DNA of 37,607 nt from assembly GCA_030447805.1 (NCBI GenBank), contig JAUJOE010000005.1, positions 79,516 to 117,122 on the forward strand, written 5' to 3'. Origin of the DNA: Nocardioidaceae bacterium (GTDB lineage: Bacteria; Actinomycetota; Actinomycetes; Propionibacteriales; Nocardioidaceae). The first letter of the stretch is position 1. Every line of letters starts with the position of its first letter. Under the pieces are notes generated by a model. The model ran no database searches, was not told the origin of the DNA, and worked only from the letters and a program-made list of their open reading frames with translations. Below are positions 1-7,602 of this stretch, one piece after another. The position numbers and the translations under genes were made by a program.

Positions 1-2
1 CC

Positions 3-68
3 TTGTGGTGGGCGCTGGTCGAGGAACTCGACCGTCTGCAGGCGCTGGAGGCATCCTCCTCGCTGTGA
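3..68 (+). CDS. C-terminal tail of an upstream gene (partial)
   Basis: A 21-residue open reading tail ends with TGA at 66-68. It is leucine- and glutamate-rich (WALVEELDRLQALEA) and looks like the end of an amphipathic helix. It begins before the window, so neither the family nor the frame can be proved. It is listed because bases 1-68 have no other explanation and the codon use is typical of the window. Confidence 0.35.
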   Translation: MWWALVEELDRLQALEASSSL

Positions 69-134
69 CTCCGACCGTCTCCGCAAATGCCGGCACGGTT
101 TCGGGCACCCGCTAGCTGCTGCGCACACCTACCT

Positions 135-156
135 GTCTCACGCGGGAATATGAGAC
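135..156. promoter_or_regulatory. Inverted repeat upstream of the transporter operon
   Basis: The hexamers GTCTCA (135-140) and TGAGAC (151-156) form a perfect inverted repeat with a 10-bp spacer, about 75 bp before the solute-binding protein start. This is a plausible dimeric repressor operator. I cannot name the regulator, and such a repeat could occur by chance. Confidence 0.3.
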
Positions 157-184
157 GCTTCCTTGCGGTTTGGCGGCTGCTCCT

Positions 185-209
185 GGCGGCCTGCTTTCTG
201 ACGGCCGCC
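185..209 (+). terminator. GC-rich hairpin before the solute-binding protein gene
   Basis: GGCGGCC (185-191) and GGCCGCC (203-209) form a 7-bp GC stem with an 11-nt loop, followed by GTCTTT. It could be a weak terminator for the upstream gene or a leader hairpin for the downstream operon. There is no long T run, so the call is tentative. Confidence 0.3.
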
Positions 210-231
210 GTCTTTAGTGAGCGGAGAACGA

Positions 232-1854
232 ATGCTTCGTCGAGGCTCAGCCCTGGTGGTCTCCGCCGTCCTGCTGGTCTCCTGCAGCACCACTGAGGGG
301 ACTCCGCAGCCAGCCGCCGACTCCCCCGTCCAAGGCGGCACCCTGGTTGCGGCGATCAGCGCTGACCCTGGCCAACTGAACCCAGCGATCACCACCAGCG
401 GTGACGTCCACACGGCCTCAGAACTGATGTACAACGGGCTTGTGAGCCTGACGCCGGACCGTGAGCCGGTCGGCGAACTGGCGGAGTCCTGGGACGTCGA
501 GGACAACGGTGCGCTGTACAGATTCCACCTGCGCGAAGGCGTGACCTGGCACGATGGCGAGCCCTTCACCTCAGCGGACGTCAAATTCTCGTTCGAGAAG
601 GTGCTGCTGAAGTATCATTCGCGCACCGCGGCGTCGGTGGGGCAGGCGCTGGAGTCAATCTCGACACCTGACGAGCGAACTGTCGAGTTTCGCTTCAAAG
701 AGCCGTACGCGCCGTTTCCGCTCCAGCTCGACGTGACCGAGGCGCCGATCATTCCCGAGCACATCTACGCAGGGACTGATCCGCTGGAGAATCCGGCCAA
801 CCTCGAGCCAGTCGGTACCGGACCGTTTGCATTCGAGTCCTACAAGCCCGGAGCAGAGATTCGGCTGGTGCGAAACCCCGACTACTTCATAGACGGTCAA
901 CCACTCCTCGACGAAGTCGTGCTGCGGGTGATCCCTGACGCCGAGAGCCAAGTCATTGCTCTTGAGGCTGGCGAGGTCGACTGGTTGTTCGGGGTGCCCG
1001 GCGCCGACCTCGCCCGACTCGAGGAGGACGGCGGTTTCGAGTTTCTTCGGACCAACGTCAACCCTGGTGGCTCCAACTGCATCATGACCGTGAGCTTCAA
1101 CCTGGAGAAGCCAGTCTTTCAAGACGTGCGCACTCGCCGGGCCGTTGCCACCGCCATCAACTCCCAGCAGTTCGTCGATCGTGTGCTGTTTGGCCAGGGC
1201 AAGGTAGCGGAGGCGCCGATCTCCAGCGGGATCGACTTCGCCCATGCCGACGATCTGTCCGGCATGCCAACCTACGACAAGCAAGCTGCTGAAGACTTGC
1301 TCGATGCAGCGGGCTGGATACGCCAAGGCGACGGAACCAGAGTCGCCCAAGGTGTCCAAGGCATTCCGGACGGCACACCGTTGTCCTTCGGCTTCACACT
1401 GTTCACCAGCTTCGCCGCATACGGAGATCTCTTCAAAGCGCAGCTGGCCGACGTCGGAATCGACGTCGAGCTAGACCCGCAGGAGCCGGACATTTTCGCC
1501 GAGACTGTCTTCGTCGACCGCGATTTCGACAGCAACATCATTTCGTACTGCAACGGAGCTGACCCCGAAATAGGTGTCAAGCGTATGTACGTCTCCTCGA
1601 CCATCGGCCCTGTCCCGTTTTCCAACGCCGCCGCGTACAGCAATCCCATGGTCGACTCGTTGTTTGACCAAGCCAGGACGACCGTCGATCCGGGCGAGCG
1701 CGGCGAGGTATACCGGCAGATTCAAGAGATTCTGGTTGAGGACCTGCCATACTTCTGGGTGGTGGAGACGGAGGCCACCCGGGTCTATTCGTCGCGCTGC
1801 GGAGGATTTTCCCAGGCGGGCCACTTCGCCGAGGCCGCTTACTGCCGGCAGTGA
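232..1854 (+). CDS. ABC transporter solute-binding lipoprotein, family 5 (peptide/nickel type)
   Basis: This is an extracytoplasmic solute-binding protein of the SBP_bac_5 (DppA/OppA/NikA) family, about 540 residues, which is normal for the family. I chose the ATG at 232 because a GGAG lies 6 nt upstream; a GTG at 217 is possible. The N-terminus is a lipoprotein signal with lipobox LVSC (Cys18), so the mature protein should be anchored outside the membrane. The family signature occurs near residues 85-115 (LAESWDVEDNG, then REGVTWHDGEPFTSADVKF). It is the first gene of a transporter operon and overlaps the first permease by 4 bp. Nickel rather than peptide as ligand is only an inference from the neighbouring hydrogenase-protease and CooC genes; the family fold alone does not decide the substrate. 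Confidence 0.9.
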   Translation: MLRRGSALVVSAVLLVSCSTTEGTPQPAADSPVQGGTLVAAISADPGQLNPAITTSGDVHTASELMYNGLVSLTPDREPVGELAESWDVEDNGALYRFHLREGVTWHDGEPFTSADVKFSFEKVLLKYHSRTAASVGQALESISTPDERTVEFRFKEPYAPFPLQLDVTEAPIIPEHIYAGTDPLENPANLEPVGTGPFAFESYKPGAEIRLVRNPDYFIDGQPLLDEVVLRVIPDAESQVIALEAGEVDWLFGVPGADLARLEEDGGFEFLRTNVNPGGSNCIMTVSFNLEKPVFQDVRTRRAVATAINSQQFVDRVLFGQGKVAEAPISSGIDFAHADDLSGMPTYDKQAAEDLLDAAGWIRQGDGTRVAQGVQGIPDGTPLSFGFTLFTSFAAYGDLFKAQLADVGIDVELDPQEPDIFAETVFVDRDFDSNIISYCNGADPEIGVKRMYVSSTIGPVPFSNAAAYSNPMVDSLFDQARTTVDPGERGEVYRQIQEILVEDLPYFWVVETEATRVYSSRCGGFSQAGHFAEAAYCRQ

Positions 1855-2816
1855 GCTGGGGATACCTCCTTCGGCGACTGGCCCAGCTTGTCCCGACGAG
1901 TGCCTTGATCTTGCTCGTGGGTTTCGCGCTGATTCATCTCGCCCCCGGTGACCCGGTGCTGGCGCTCGCGGGAGAGCACGGCGACGCAGAGTATTACGAC
2001 TTCATGAGGGCGAAGTTCGGACTGGACCAGCCACTGCACGAGCAGTTGTTCACGTTCGTCGCGAACATGGCGCACGGCGACCTCGGAACCTCGTACGTGC
2101 AAGGTCGTCCGGCCAGCCAGATCATCCTTGAGCGGTTACCTGCGACGCTGCTGTTGACCGCCACCGCGCTGACCATAGCCAGCATTCTTGGGCTGGGATT
2201 CGGCATCTTCACCGCGACGAGGCGACGGGCATGGCAAGACACGACGGCGACCACCGTATTGCTGGCAACGTACGCCGCTCCGGTCTTCCTGATCGGTCAG
2301 GCGCTGATTTTGCTGTTCGCACTTGGAGCGGGATGGTTCCCGGTGCAAGGGATGACGTCCGCAGTCACCCCGTCCAACAGTTTCGGCCATGCCGTCGATG
2401 TTGCCCACCATCTCGTTCTCCCGGCACTGGTGTTGGCGGCCCCAGAAGTGGCTGTTATCGGCCGGCTAACGAGAGTCGGGCTGTTGCAAGAACTCGGCAG
2501 CGATCACGTGCGCACAGCACGCGCTAAGGGCTCACCGCCGTCGATCGTGGTCGCCAAGCATGCCTTACGGGGGGCCGTTATGCCGGTAGTCACCGTAATT
2601 GGCAACCGAGTTGCGCACCTGGCGTCGGGAGCGGTCGTCGTCGAAGTTGTGTTCGGCTGGCCGGGGATGGGTCGGTTGCTCGTCGACGCCTTGCGGGACC
2701 AGGACTCCCCGATCATTCTCGGCATATTCCTCCTCGTCTCACTCACTGTGATGACGGCCAACCTGCTCACCGACCTCGTCTACGTCTGGCTGGACCCACG
2801 TGTCCTTTTCTCCTGA
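1851..2816 (+). CDS. ABC transporter permease, DppB/NikB type
   Basis: This is an integral membrane permease of the binding-protein-dependent family, 321 residues. An N-terminal transmembrane helix precedes an extracytoplasmic segment of about 70 residues, then five further helices. The cytoplasmic EAA-type loop that docks the ATPase is visible around residues 215-245 (HVRTARAKGSPPS). The GTG start overlaps the TGA of the binding-protein gene (GTGA), indicating translational coupling, and the end overlaps the next permease by 17 bp. It should form a heterodimeric channel with that permease. No ATP-binding subunit gene follows. Confidence 0.92.
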   Translation: MSWGYLLRRLAQLVPTSALILLVGFALIHLAPGDPVLALAGEHGDAEYYDFMRAKFGLDQPLHEQLFTFVANMAHGDLGTSYVQGRPASQIILERLPATLLLTATALTIASILGLGFGIFTATRRRAWQDTTATTVLLATYAAPVFLIGQALILLFALGAGWFPVQGMTSAVTPSNSFGHAVDVAHHLVLPALVLAAPEVAVIGRLTRVGLLQELGSDHVRTARAKGSPPSIVVAKHALRGAVMPVVTVIGNRVAHLASGAVVVEVVFGWPGMGRLLVDALRDQDSPIILGIFLLVSLTVMTANLLTDLVYVWLDPRVLFS

Positions 2817-3669
2817 CGCGTCGCTCAAGCCGTCCGAGCCTGCCGTCGCCACCCCAGGCCAGCAGATCATGCGCCGGCTCACGCGGCCAGCCGGAGTCAT
2901 CGGGGCGACCTTGACCTTGGCCCTGATCTGTGTGGGTCTGCTGGCTCCGTTCCTCGCCCCGACAGACCCGCGCGCGATCGACGGTCCGTCGCTGTCACCA
3001 CCGACGGCGTCTCACCCCATGGGGACCGATGCGCTGGGCCGAGACGTGCTGAGCGGTGTCATCTACGGCGCCCGGACCTCGCTCATTACGGTGAGCGGGG
3101 TCGGCTTGCTTGTCTTCCTGATCGGCATCACAGTCGGCATCGTGTCGGGTTACCGGGGCGGATGGCTAGATGACGTTTTGATGCGTGGAACCGAGGCGCT
3201 CCAGGTGTTGCCCCGCTTCTTTCTGGCGCTCGTTGTCGTCGCCTACTTCGGACCTGGAACAGATCGCCTCGTGATCGTGTTGGGCTTGACCTCCTGGCCA
3301 CTGCTCGCGCGGGTGGTCCGATCGCAGACCCTGTCGCTGCGGCGTCGCGACTTCATTGAAGCCGCCAGAACCCAGGGCGCCTCTGGTTACCGCATCGTTG
3401 TGCATGAACTCTGGCCGAATCTGCTACCAACGGTGTTCACCTTGATGGGTCTACTCACCGCGCAGGTCTTACTGATCGAGGCGAGTCTGGGTTTCCTGGG
3501 CCTGTCCGATCCCGACGCCGTCAGCCTGGGCTATCTGGCCAGTGAGGGGCAGCGATTCTTGCGGGTCGCGTGGTGGTTGGCGGCTTTCCCTGGGCTGGCC
3601 ATTCTGGTCGCGGTCCTCGGGCTCAATCTCCTGGCTGACAGCGCCGGCGATGCAACCCTACGTGCATGA
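2800..3669 (+). CDS. ABC transporter permease, DppC/NikC type
   Basis: This is the second permease of the transporter, 289 residues, with a cytoplasmic N-terminus, a first transmembrane helix near residues 35-55, and the typical DppC region with HPMGTDALGRDVLS followed by the BPD_transp core. The EAA loop is visible (DFIEAARTQGAS). It starts at GTG 2800 inside the end of the preceding permease. The operon ends here, with the minus-strand BirA-fold gene converging 21 bp downstream. The two oligopeptide-type ATPase subunits (DppD/DppF) expected next are absent, so the transporter must borrow ATPases or have them encoded elsewhere. Confidence 0.92.
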   Translation: MSFSPDASLKPSEPAVATPGQQIMRRLTRPAGVIGATLTLALICVGLLAPFLAPTDPRAIDGPSLSPPTASHPMGTDALGRDVLSGVIYGARTSLITVSGVGLLVFLIGITVGIVSGYRGGWLDDVLMRGTEALQVLPRFFLALVVVAYFGPGTDRLVIVLGLTSWPLLARVVRSQTLSLRRRDFIEAARTQGASGYRIVVHELWPNLLPTVFTLMGLLTAQVLLIEASLGFLGLSDPDAVSLGYLASEGQRFLRVAWWLAAFPGLAILVAVLGLNLLADSAGDATLRA

Positions 3670-3690
3670 GCGCATGGCTGAAACCCGGTT

Positions 3691-4434
3691 TCAGGTGTCT
3701 CCAGAGCGCAGCTCGTCAATCAGTCCGAGATCGTGCGGACGTACGGCGGCCCGCCGCCCGGGGGCTGTCTGCACGACCAGCGCGCCGTCGCCACGGACGT
3801 CGATGCCTTCTCCGACCACCTGCACGCCGTCGGGGCTCATCGGGACGAGCCGCAGCCGGACCCGGCGGCCAAGGGTGGCACACCGGGACCGGTAGGCCGT
3901 CAGTACCGTGTCTGGCGGGTCCGCGAGCCTGGCTTCGATGGCAGCGACGCACCGCGCCAAGAGGGCTTCGCGGGGCTGCTGTGCTTCCTCGATCAGCACG
4001 CTCAACACCACCCAGTCCACACCCTTCGCGCCGAGCTGCACATGGGTTCCGAGACTGGCCAGCCGCTCGTGGGATCCCGCCCGCAGAACCGTGTCGGGCC
4101 ACTGGGTCACCACGTCGGCGCCGTCGAGTGTCTCCGCAACTGCCAACGATGCGACCACGTAGCCCCAGCCCTCCCGTTCGGACGGCAGCGAAGGTCTGAC
4201 GACCATGGAGAACGACAAGCCCTCACCTGGCGCCGTCTGCCACGGAAGTCCACCGCGCCCCCTGGCCGCCGCCCTGGGCCGCCTGGTAGTCGGCCACGAC
4301 AACCGCTCCCGAGGGAGCCCCGTCCGCGCCCATGCCATCGCGTCCGCCTCGGTGGACAGCAGGGCAGGGTAGGCCCGTACCGGTCGCCCCGGCATGGCAG
4401 CCGCCAGGCGGGCCGCGGACAGGTCCTCAGTCAC
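3691..4434 (-). CDS. BirA/LplA-fold protein with degenerate biotin-ligase motifs; two compensating frameshifts
   Basis: The protein aligns by eye with the catalytic domain of biotin-protein ligase and lacks the N-terminal HTH. Visible blocks are an STEAD motif, a GRGRGG loop, the GEGLSFSMVVRP strand and a C-terminal SH3-like region. Key ligase motifs are altered: the usual KWPND reads QWPD, and the lysine-containing KLAGIL segment reads RLASLGT. Biotin-ligase activity is therefore doubtful. Between about 4324 (one G missing) and 4264 (one C extra) the literal frame is wrong; the shifted frame reads AVVVADYQAAQ, the expected ligase strand. The two shifts cancel and look like sequence errors. 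The gene lies 4 bp after the TPR gene on the same strand, so they are likely co-transcribed. Its role in the metalloenzyme island is unknown. Confidence 0.7.
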   Translation of the reverse strand: MTEDLSAARLAAAMPGRPVRAYPALLSTEADAMAWARTGLPRERLSWPTTRRPRAAARGRGGLPWQTAPGEGLSFSMVVRPSLPSEREGWGYVVASLAVAETLDGADVVTQWPDTVLRAGSHERLASLGTHVQLGAKGVDWVVLSVLIEEAQQPREALLARCVAAIEARLADPPDTVLTAYRSRCATLGRRVRLRLVPMSPDGVQVVGEGIDVRGDGALVVQTAPGRRAAVRPHDLGLIDELRSGDT

Positions 4435-4438
4435 GCGG

Positions 4439-5669
4439 TCACGCCCATGCCGCCGGTTGGCCGTGCTCCACGGCCGTCTGGTCGAACGTCGCTGCCAGCC
4501 GCTGCCACTGCGGGATCGCGAATCGAGCCATGGCTGAGCGCGTGACCCGGCGGAACTCGTCGGCGTCGGCCTCGTCGCGCCTCGCTATCGCCTGCACCAG
4601 CGCCGTAACCACCCGCTGGTAGCCCGGTGGCGGCAGCTCGAGCAGAGCTCCCAGGAGCGTTTGCGCCAGGTCGTAGGCGCGGTCGGGGCGGCCCAGTTGG
4701 CCGTCGACCCACGCGGCCGCGGCGTCAAGCCGCGCGCCGGGGCAACATCCGCCCAGCGCACGACCTCCTCGCGTACGACGACCGGCCACCGTGCCGGGGC
4801 TCTTCGTCCAAGACTGCGAACAGCTCGTGGCCCGAAGCGGATGGTAAGCGCTCGAGAAGCTCGCGCGCCTGGGCACGAACCAGTGGTGCCGCCGCTGGCA
4901 CACCGAGCGCCTGCTGCGCCGCCAGCACAGCATGAGCCGTGTCACCCCGCCGCTCGTGAGCCAAGGCGAGGTTGGCCTTGGCCATTGCGTAGTCTGCCGG
5001 CCGCACGCTGCGCGGATGAGCGCTGAGGGCCTGGCGAAACGCGTCAATGGCCCGGTCGTGATCTCCAGCAGTCAGGCAAGCGAGACCCAGCACGTTGGCG
5101 GCAGCGCCCGCCCCTGCGCTGTCCCCGCCTTCCCAGGCCATATCCACCGCCGGTGAGAGCAGGTCAATGGCGGCAGCCGCGTCGCCCGTCTGAAGCAGGA
5201 CACCGCCGTGCTCACGAGCGGCAGCCGCCGCTTGAGCTGGTCTACCGGACGCCGCGAACAGTGCCTCGGCTCGGCGCAGCGCGGACTGAGCGGCGGGGAA
5301 GTCGCCTTGCTGTGCGCAGACCAGCCCCAGGTTGAACAGCGCCGCACCTTCCTCCTCCGGCTTGTCTGCACGCTTGAAGTCCCCAGCTGCATCGGCAAAG
5401 ATCCTGCTCGCTTCCTCCGGCCTGCCCAATGTTCGTAGCGCGACACCGACCATGTTGGCGGCCTTGGCTCGCTCCAGCACCATTCCGCAGGCAGCGAAGC
5501 GCGCTTGCGCCGTCTGCAACGCTGCCAGCGCGTCCTCGGGTCGATCGGCCCGCAACAAGACAGTTCCCAGATGGAACTGGCAGGTGGCGTGCTGAACCGG
5601 ATATCGGGCGACAGGGAATCGCCTCAGCCGAGATCTCAGTTCCTCGAGCTCAGTCTCGAAGGGCTGCAC
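4439..5669 (-). CDS. Tetratricopeptide-repeat protein (two frameshifts)
   Basis: This is a helical repeat protein of about 410 residues once two one-base deletions are repaired, near 4796-4799 (run of G/C) and near 4731. The first frame, about 290 residues, carries at least five TPR-like units (for example LGTVLLRADRPEDALAALQ and LGLACLTAGDHDRAIDAF). The middle frame supplies about 20 residues (VVVREEVVRWADVAP). The last frame supplies the C-terminus, starting LDAAAAWVDGQLG. TPR proteins act as scaffolds or chaperones. TPR genes also occur in actinobacterial [NiFe]-hydrogenase clusters, which fits the divergent maturation protease. The nearest upstream start is only 20 bp from the divergent protease start, so a downstream start is possible. 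Confidence 0.75.
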
Positions 5670-5689
5670 AAGCGTTCTACCCTTCCCTG

Positions 5690-6175
5690 ATGAGCGTGCT
5701 CATCGCGTGCTTCGGCAACGCGTTGCGAGGTGACGACGGATTCGGTGTCGCCGTAGCCGCCCAGCTCCAGGCTGAAGAGTTACCAGACAACGTACGGGTC
5801 CTCGATGTCGGGATTGGCGGCATCCACCTGGTGCAAGAACTGCTCGCCGGAGTCGATCTGTTGGTCGTGGTCGACGCTGTGGACTTGGGTCGCTCACCCG
5901 GCACCGTGATCACCCAAGTTCCGAACATCACCGACGTGGCCGCCTTGTCGGTTGGCGAGCGCCATGATGAGTTGGCCGATATGCACTACGCCACCCCAGA
6001 GCGAGCCTTGATGCTCGCCCGCGGGCTCAAAGTGCTGCCCGACACCACCCTGCTCGTTGGTGTGCAGACGATTGATACCGAGCGTATCCAGGGAGGTTTG
6101 TCGCCGACGACGGCTGCTGCCGTGCAGCCAGCTGTCGCGGAGATCCGGCGGCTCATCGAACTGCACCATAGGTGA
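5690..6175 (+). CDS. [NiFe]-hydrogenase maturation endopeptidase (HyaD/HybD family, M52)
   Basis: This family clips the C-terminal peptide of the hydrogenase large subunit after nickel insertion. At 161 residues the protein has the usual family length. The N-terminal signature GNALRGDDGFG supplies the first acidic nickel-recognition residue, VVVDAVD supplies the second, and a histidine near MHYATPERAL is the likely third ligand. The ATG at 5690 gives the canonical N-terminus MSVLIACFGN. It faces away from the TPR gene across a 20-bp gap and converges on the NifU-like gene. No hydrogenase large or small subunit gene is in the window, so its substrate must be encoded outside. This is the firmest evidence that the island concerns a nickel enzyme. 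Confidence 0.9.
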   Translation: MSVLIACFGNALRGDDGFGVAVAAQLQAEELPDNVRVLDVGIGGIHLVQELLAGVDLLVVVDAVDLGRSPGTVITQVPNITDVAALSVGERHDELADMHYATPERALMLARGLKVLPDTTLLVGVQTIDTERIQGGLSPTTAAAVQPAVAEIRRLIELHHR

Positions 6176-6202
6176 CTCGGTGGCCGCTGCTGGCCGCCCC
6201 TC

Positions 6203-6754
6203 TCAGGCCGGTCGAGGCTGTATCTGCAGGAGCGTCGGACCAGGCGGCGGGTGCGCCTTCGCGCCGGTGTCTGGCTCGACGTCAAGACCTCTGAAGCCGG
6301 GAAGCCCATCGCGTAGCGCCTCCTCAACTCCCTCCCGCAAGGTGATTGCCGACGCGGTGCAACCCGAGCATGCACCCGTCATTCGCAGGCGGACCACACC
6401 GTCGCGTACGTCGATTACCTCGACATCCCCGCCGTGCTCGTGCAAGTACGGCTTCATGGGGTCAAGAGCTCGGCGGGCAGCTTCAGAATCATCGACCCCA
6501 ACGCCGTACGCCTCGAAGAGCCAGTCGACTGCCGGGTCCTGTTGCCGGAGGCGCTCGGTCTGACCGCCCAGGGCATGACTCAGTTGGAGGATCGCCAACC
6601 GGTGGAGGGCGTCGATCCCATCGAGCAGCTCGAACACAGCGTCCCTCACGGGGTCGTCATAACCGTCGACTTCCCCCAGCAACGCCTCGAGCCGGTCGAG
6701 CAGCGGCGTCAAAGCCGCTAGGGACTCCTGAGCGCGACGATCTGGTTCACTCAC
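6203..6754 (-). CDS. NifU C-terminal-domain Fe-S scaffold protein
   Basis: The last 90 residues form a NifU-like (Nfu) domain with the cluster-binding CxxC in GACSGCTAS, preceded by the typical YLHEHGGDVEV strand. The first 90 residues form an acidic helical extension not found in the minimal Nfu protein. The family assembles or carries an Fe-S cluster to target apoproteins. The start overlaps the stop of the DUF1059 gene by 8 bp, so it is translationally coupled as the last gene of a four-gene minus-strand operon. NifU-like genes also occur in actinobacterial group 1h hydrogenase clusters; assignment to such an enzyme here is inference. Confidence 0.88.
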   Translation of the reverse strand: MSEPDRRAQESLAALTPLLDRLEALLGEVDGYDDPVRDAVFELLDGIDALHRLAILQLSHALGGQTERLRQQDPAVDWLFEAYGVGVDDSEAARRALDPMKPYLHEHGGDVEVIDVRDGVVRLRMTGACSGCTASAITLREGVEEALRDGLPGFRGLDVEPDTGAKAHPPPGPTLLQIQPRPA

Positions 6755-6947
6755 TCGTTGCCTGACCAGAGCTACGTACCTTGGTGCGCGCGTAGTCGAT
6801 CAACGTGTCGTTGAGCTCGACGCCATGCTTGGCTTTCGCATGAGCGGCGACGGCAGCGACCAGCTCCTCTTCGCTCTCAGCACGGGACACTTTGCCGCAT
6901 GCGACGCCAACATCCGCGCAGCGGAACTCAAGAGCCACAGTGTTCAC
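6747..6947 (-). CDS. DUF1059 small protein
   Basis: This 66-residue protein matches the DUF1059 pattern: an N-terminal FRCADVGVACG with two conserved cysteines, then SEEELVAAVAAHAKAKHG and a short helical end. The function of the family is unknown; the cysteine/histidine pattern suggests metal binding, but that is a guess. An AGGTG lies just before the start. It overlaps the NifU-like gene and sits 12 bp after the first small membrane protein gene, so it belongs to the same operon. Confidence 0.8.
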   Translation of the reverse strand: MNTVALEFRCADVGVACGKVSRAESEEELVAAVAAHAKAKHGVELNDTLIDYARTKVRSSGQATSE

Positions 6948-6959
6948 CTCTCGACACTC

Positions 6960-7226
6960 TCATGATGCCTGGGCAGGTTGCTGTCGTTCGATGTCGGAAA
7001 CCAGCGCTTCCAGTGCCTCCGCCACGGCCGTGAGGTCTGTGTTTATCTCACCCACCAACGAGCCGACCGGTTCGACTCGGTGGCTGATCGCCGCCACCCC
7101 GAACGTCACCTTGCCGAGAGTGTCAACAAGGCGCCGCAAGATCACCACGACCCAGCTGAGATAGAAGGCAAGGGCAAGGACCAAGACTCCAGTTACGCCG
7201 ATCGCGGCGATGGCGGCAACAGACAT
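6960..7226 (-). CDS. Small membrane protein A (88 aa), one TM helix plus helical tail
   Basis: This 88-residue protein has an N-terminal hydrophobic helix of about 28 residues (VAAIAAIGVTGVLVLALAF) followed by an amphipathic region resembling DUF948-type proteins (LVGEINTDLTAVAEALEALV). I do not recognise a named family. It has exactly the same length and layout as its upstream neighbour, 15 bp away, and the two appear to be distant paralogues or partner subunits. A membrane anchor or docking role for the adjacent metalloenzyme machinery is possible but not shown. Confidence 0.7.
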   Translation of the reverse strand: MSVAAIAAIGVTGVLVLALAFYLSWVVVILRRLVDTLGKVTFGVAAISHRVEPVGSLVGEINTDLTAVAEALEALVSDIERQQPAQAS

Positions 7227-7241
7227 GGCGCTCCTGACCTG

Positions 7242-7508
7242 CTATCCGACGAGGCGCCTAAGCGCCCCGACGTAGCCAACGGCGTGACCTGTCACTTCTG
7301 CCACGAGGCTGCGGGTGGTGACCAAGGCTGGCACTGGGGCGACGTTCGTGGTGATACCCACCCCGTGCTCGAGAATATCGTCGGCGTAACGAGCGCACTC
7401 AAGGGCAAACCTGATCACTCGGCTCGCGAGAACGACGACCAGTGGAGCAACAACAAGCAGCCCCACGGCACTCATGATCCATAGGATGACCACAGCACCT
7501 CCGGACAA
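7242..7508 (-). CDS. Small membrane protein B (88 aa), paralogue-like partner of protein A
   Basis: This 88-residue protein has an N-terminal membrane helix (VILWIMSAVGLLVVAPLVVV) followed by a predicted amphipathic helix (ALECARYADDILEHGVGI) and a second helical stretch. It is the first gene of the minus-strand operon B-A-DUF1059-NifU and is divergent from cooC1. The matching length and topology with protein A argue for a duplicated pair. The function is unknown. Confidence 0.7.
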   Translation of the reverse strand: MSGGAVVILWIMSAVGLLVVAPLVVVLASRVIRFALECARYADDILEHGVGITTNVAPVPALVTTRSLVAEVTGHAVGYVGALRRLVG

Positions 7509-7602
7509 GCGGGACGTCTCGTTCCCCGCTCACGCTTAGTGTGCCTGCAACTATATGATCTGCGCTAGTACCGGGGCTTACCTGGAGCAGGGAGTTGATG
7601 CC

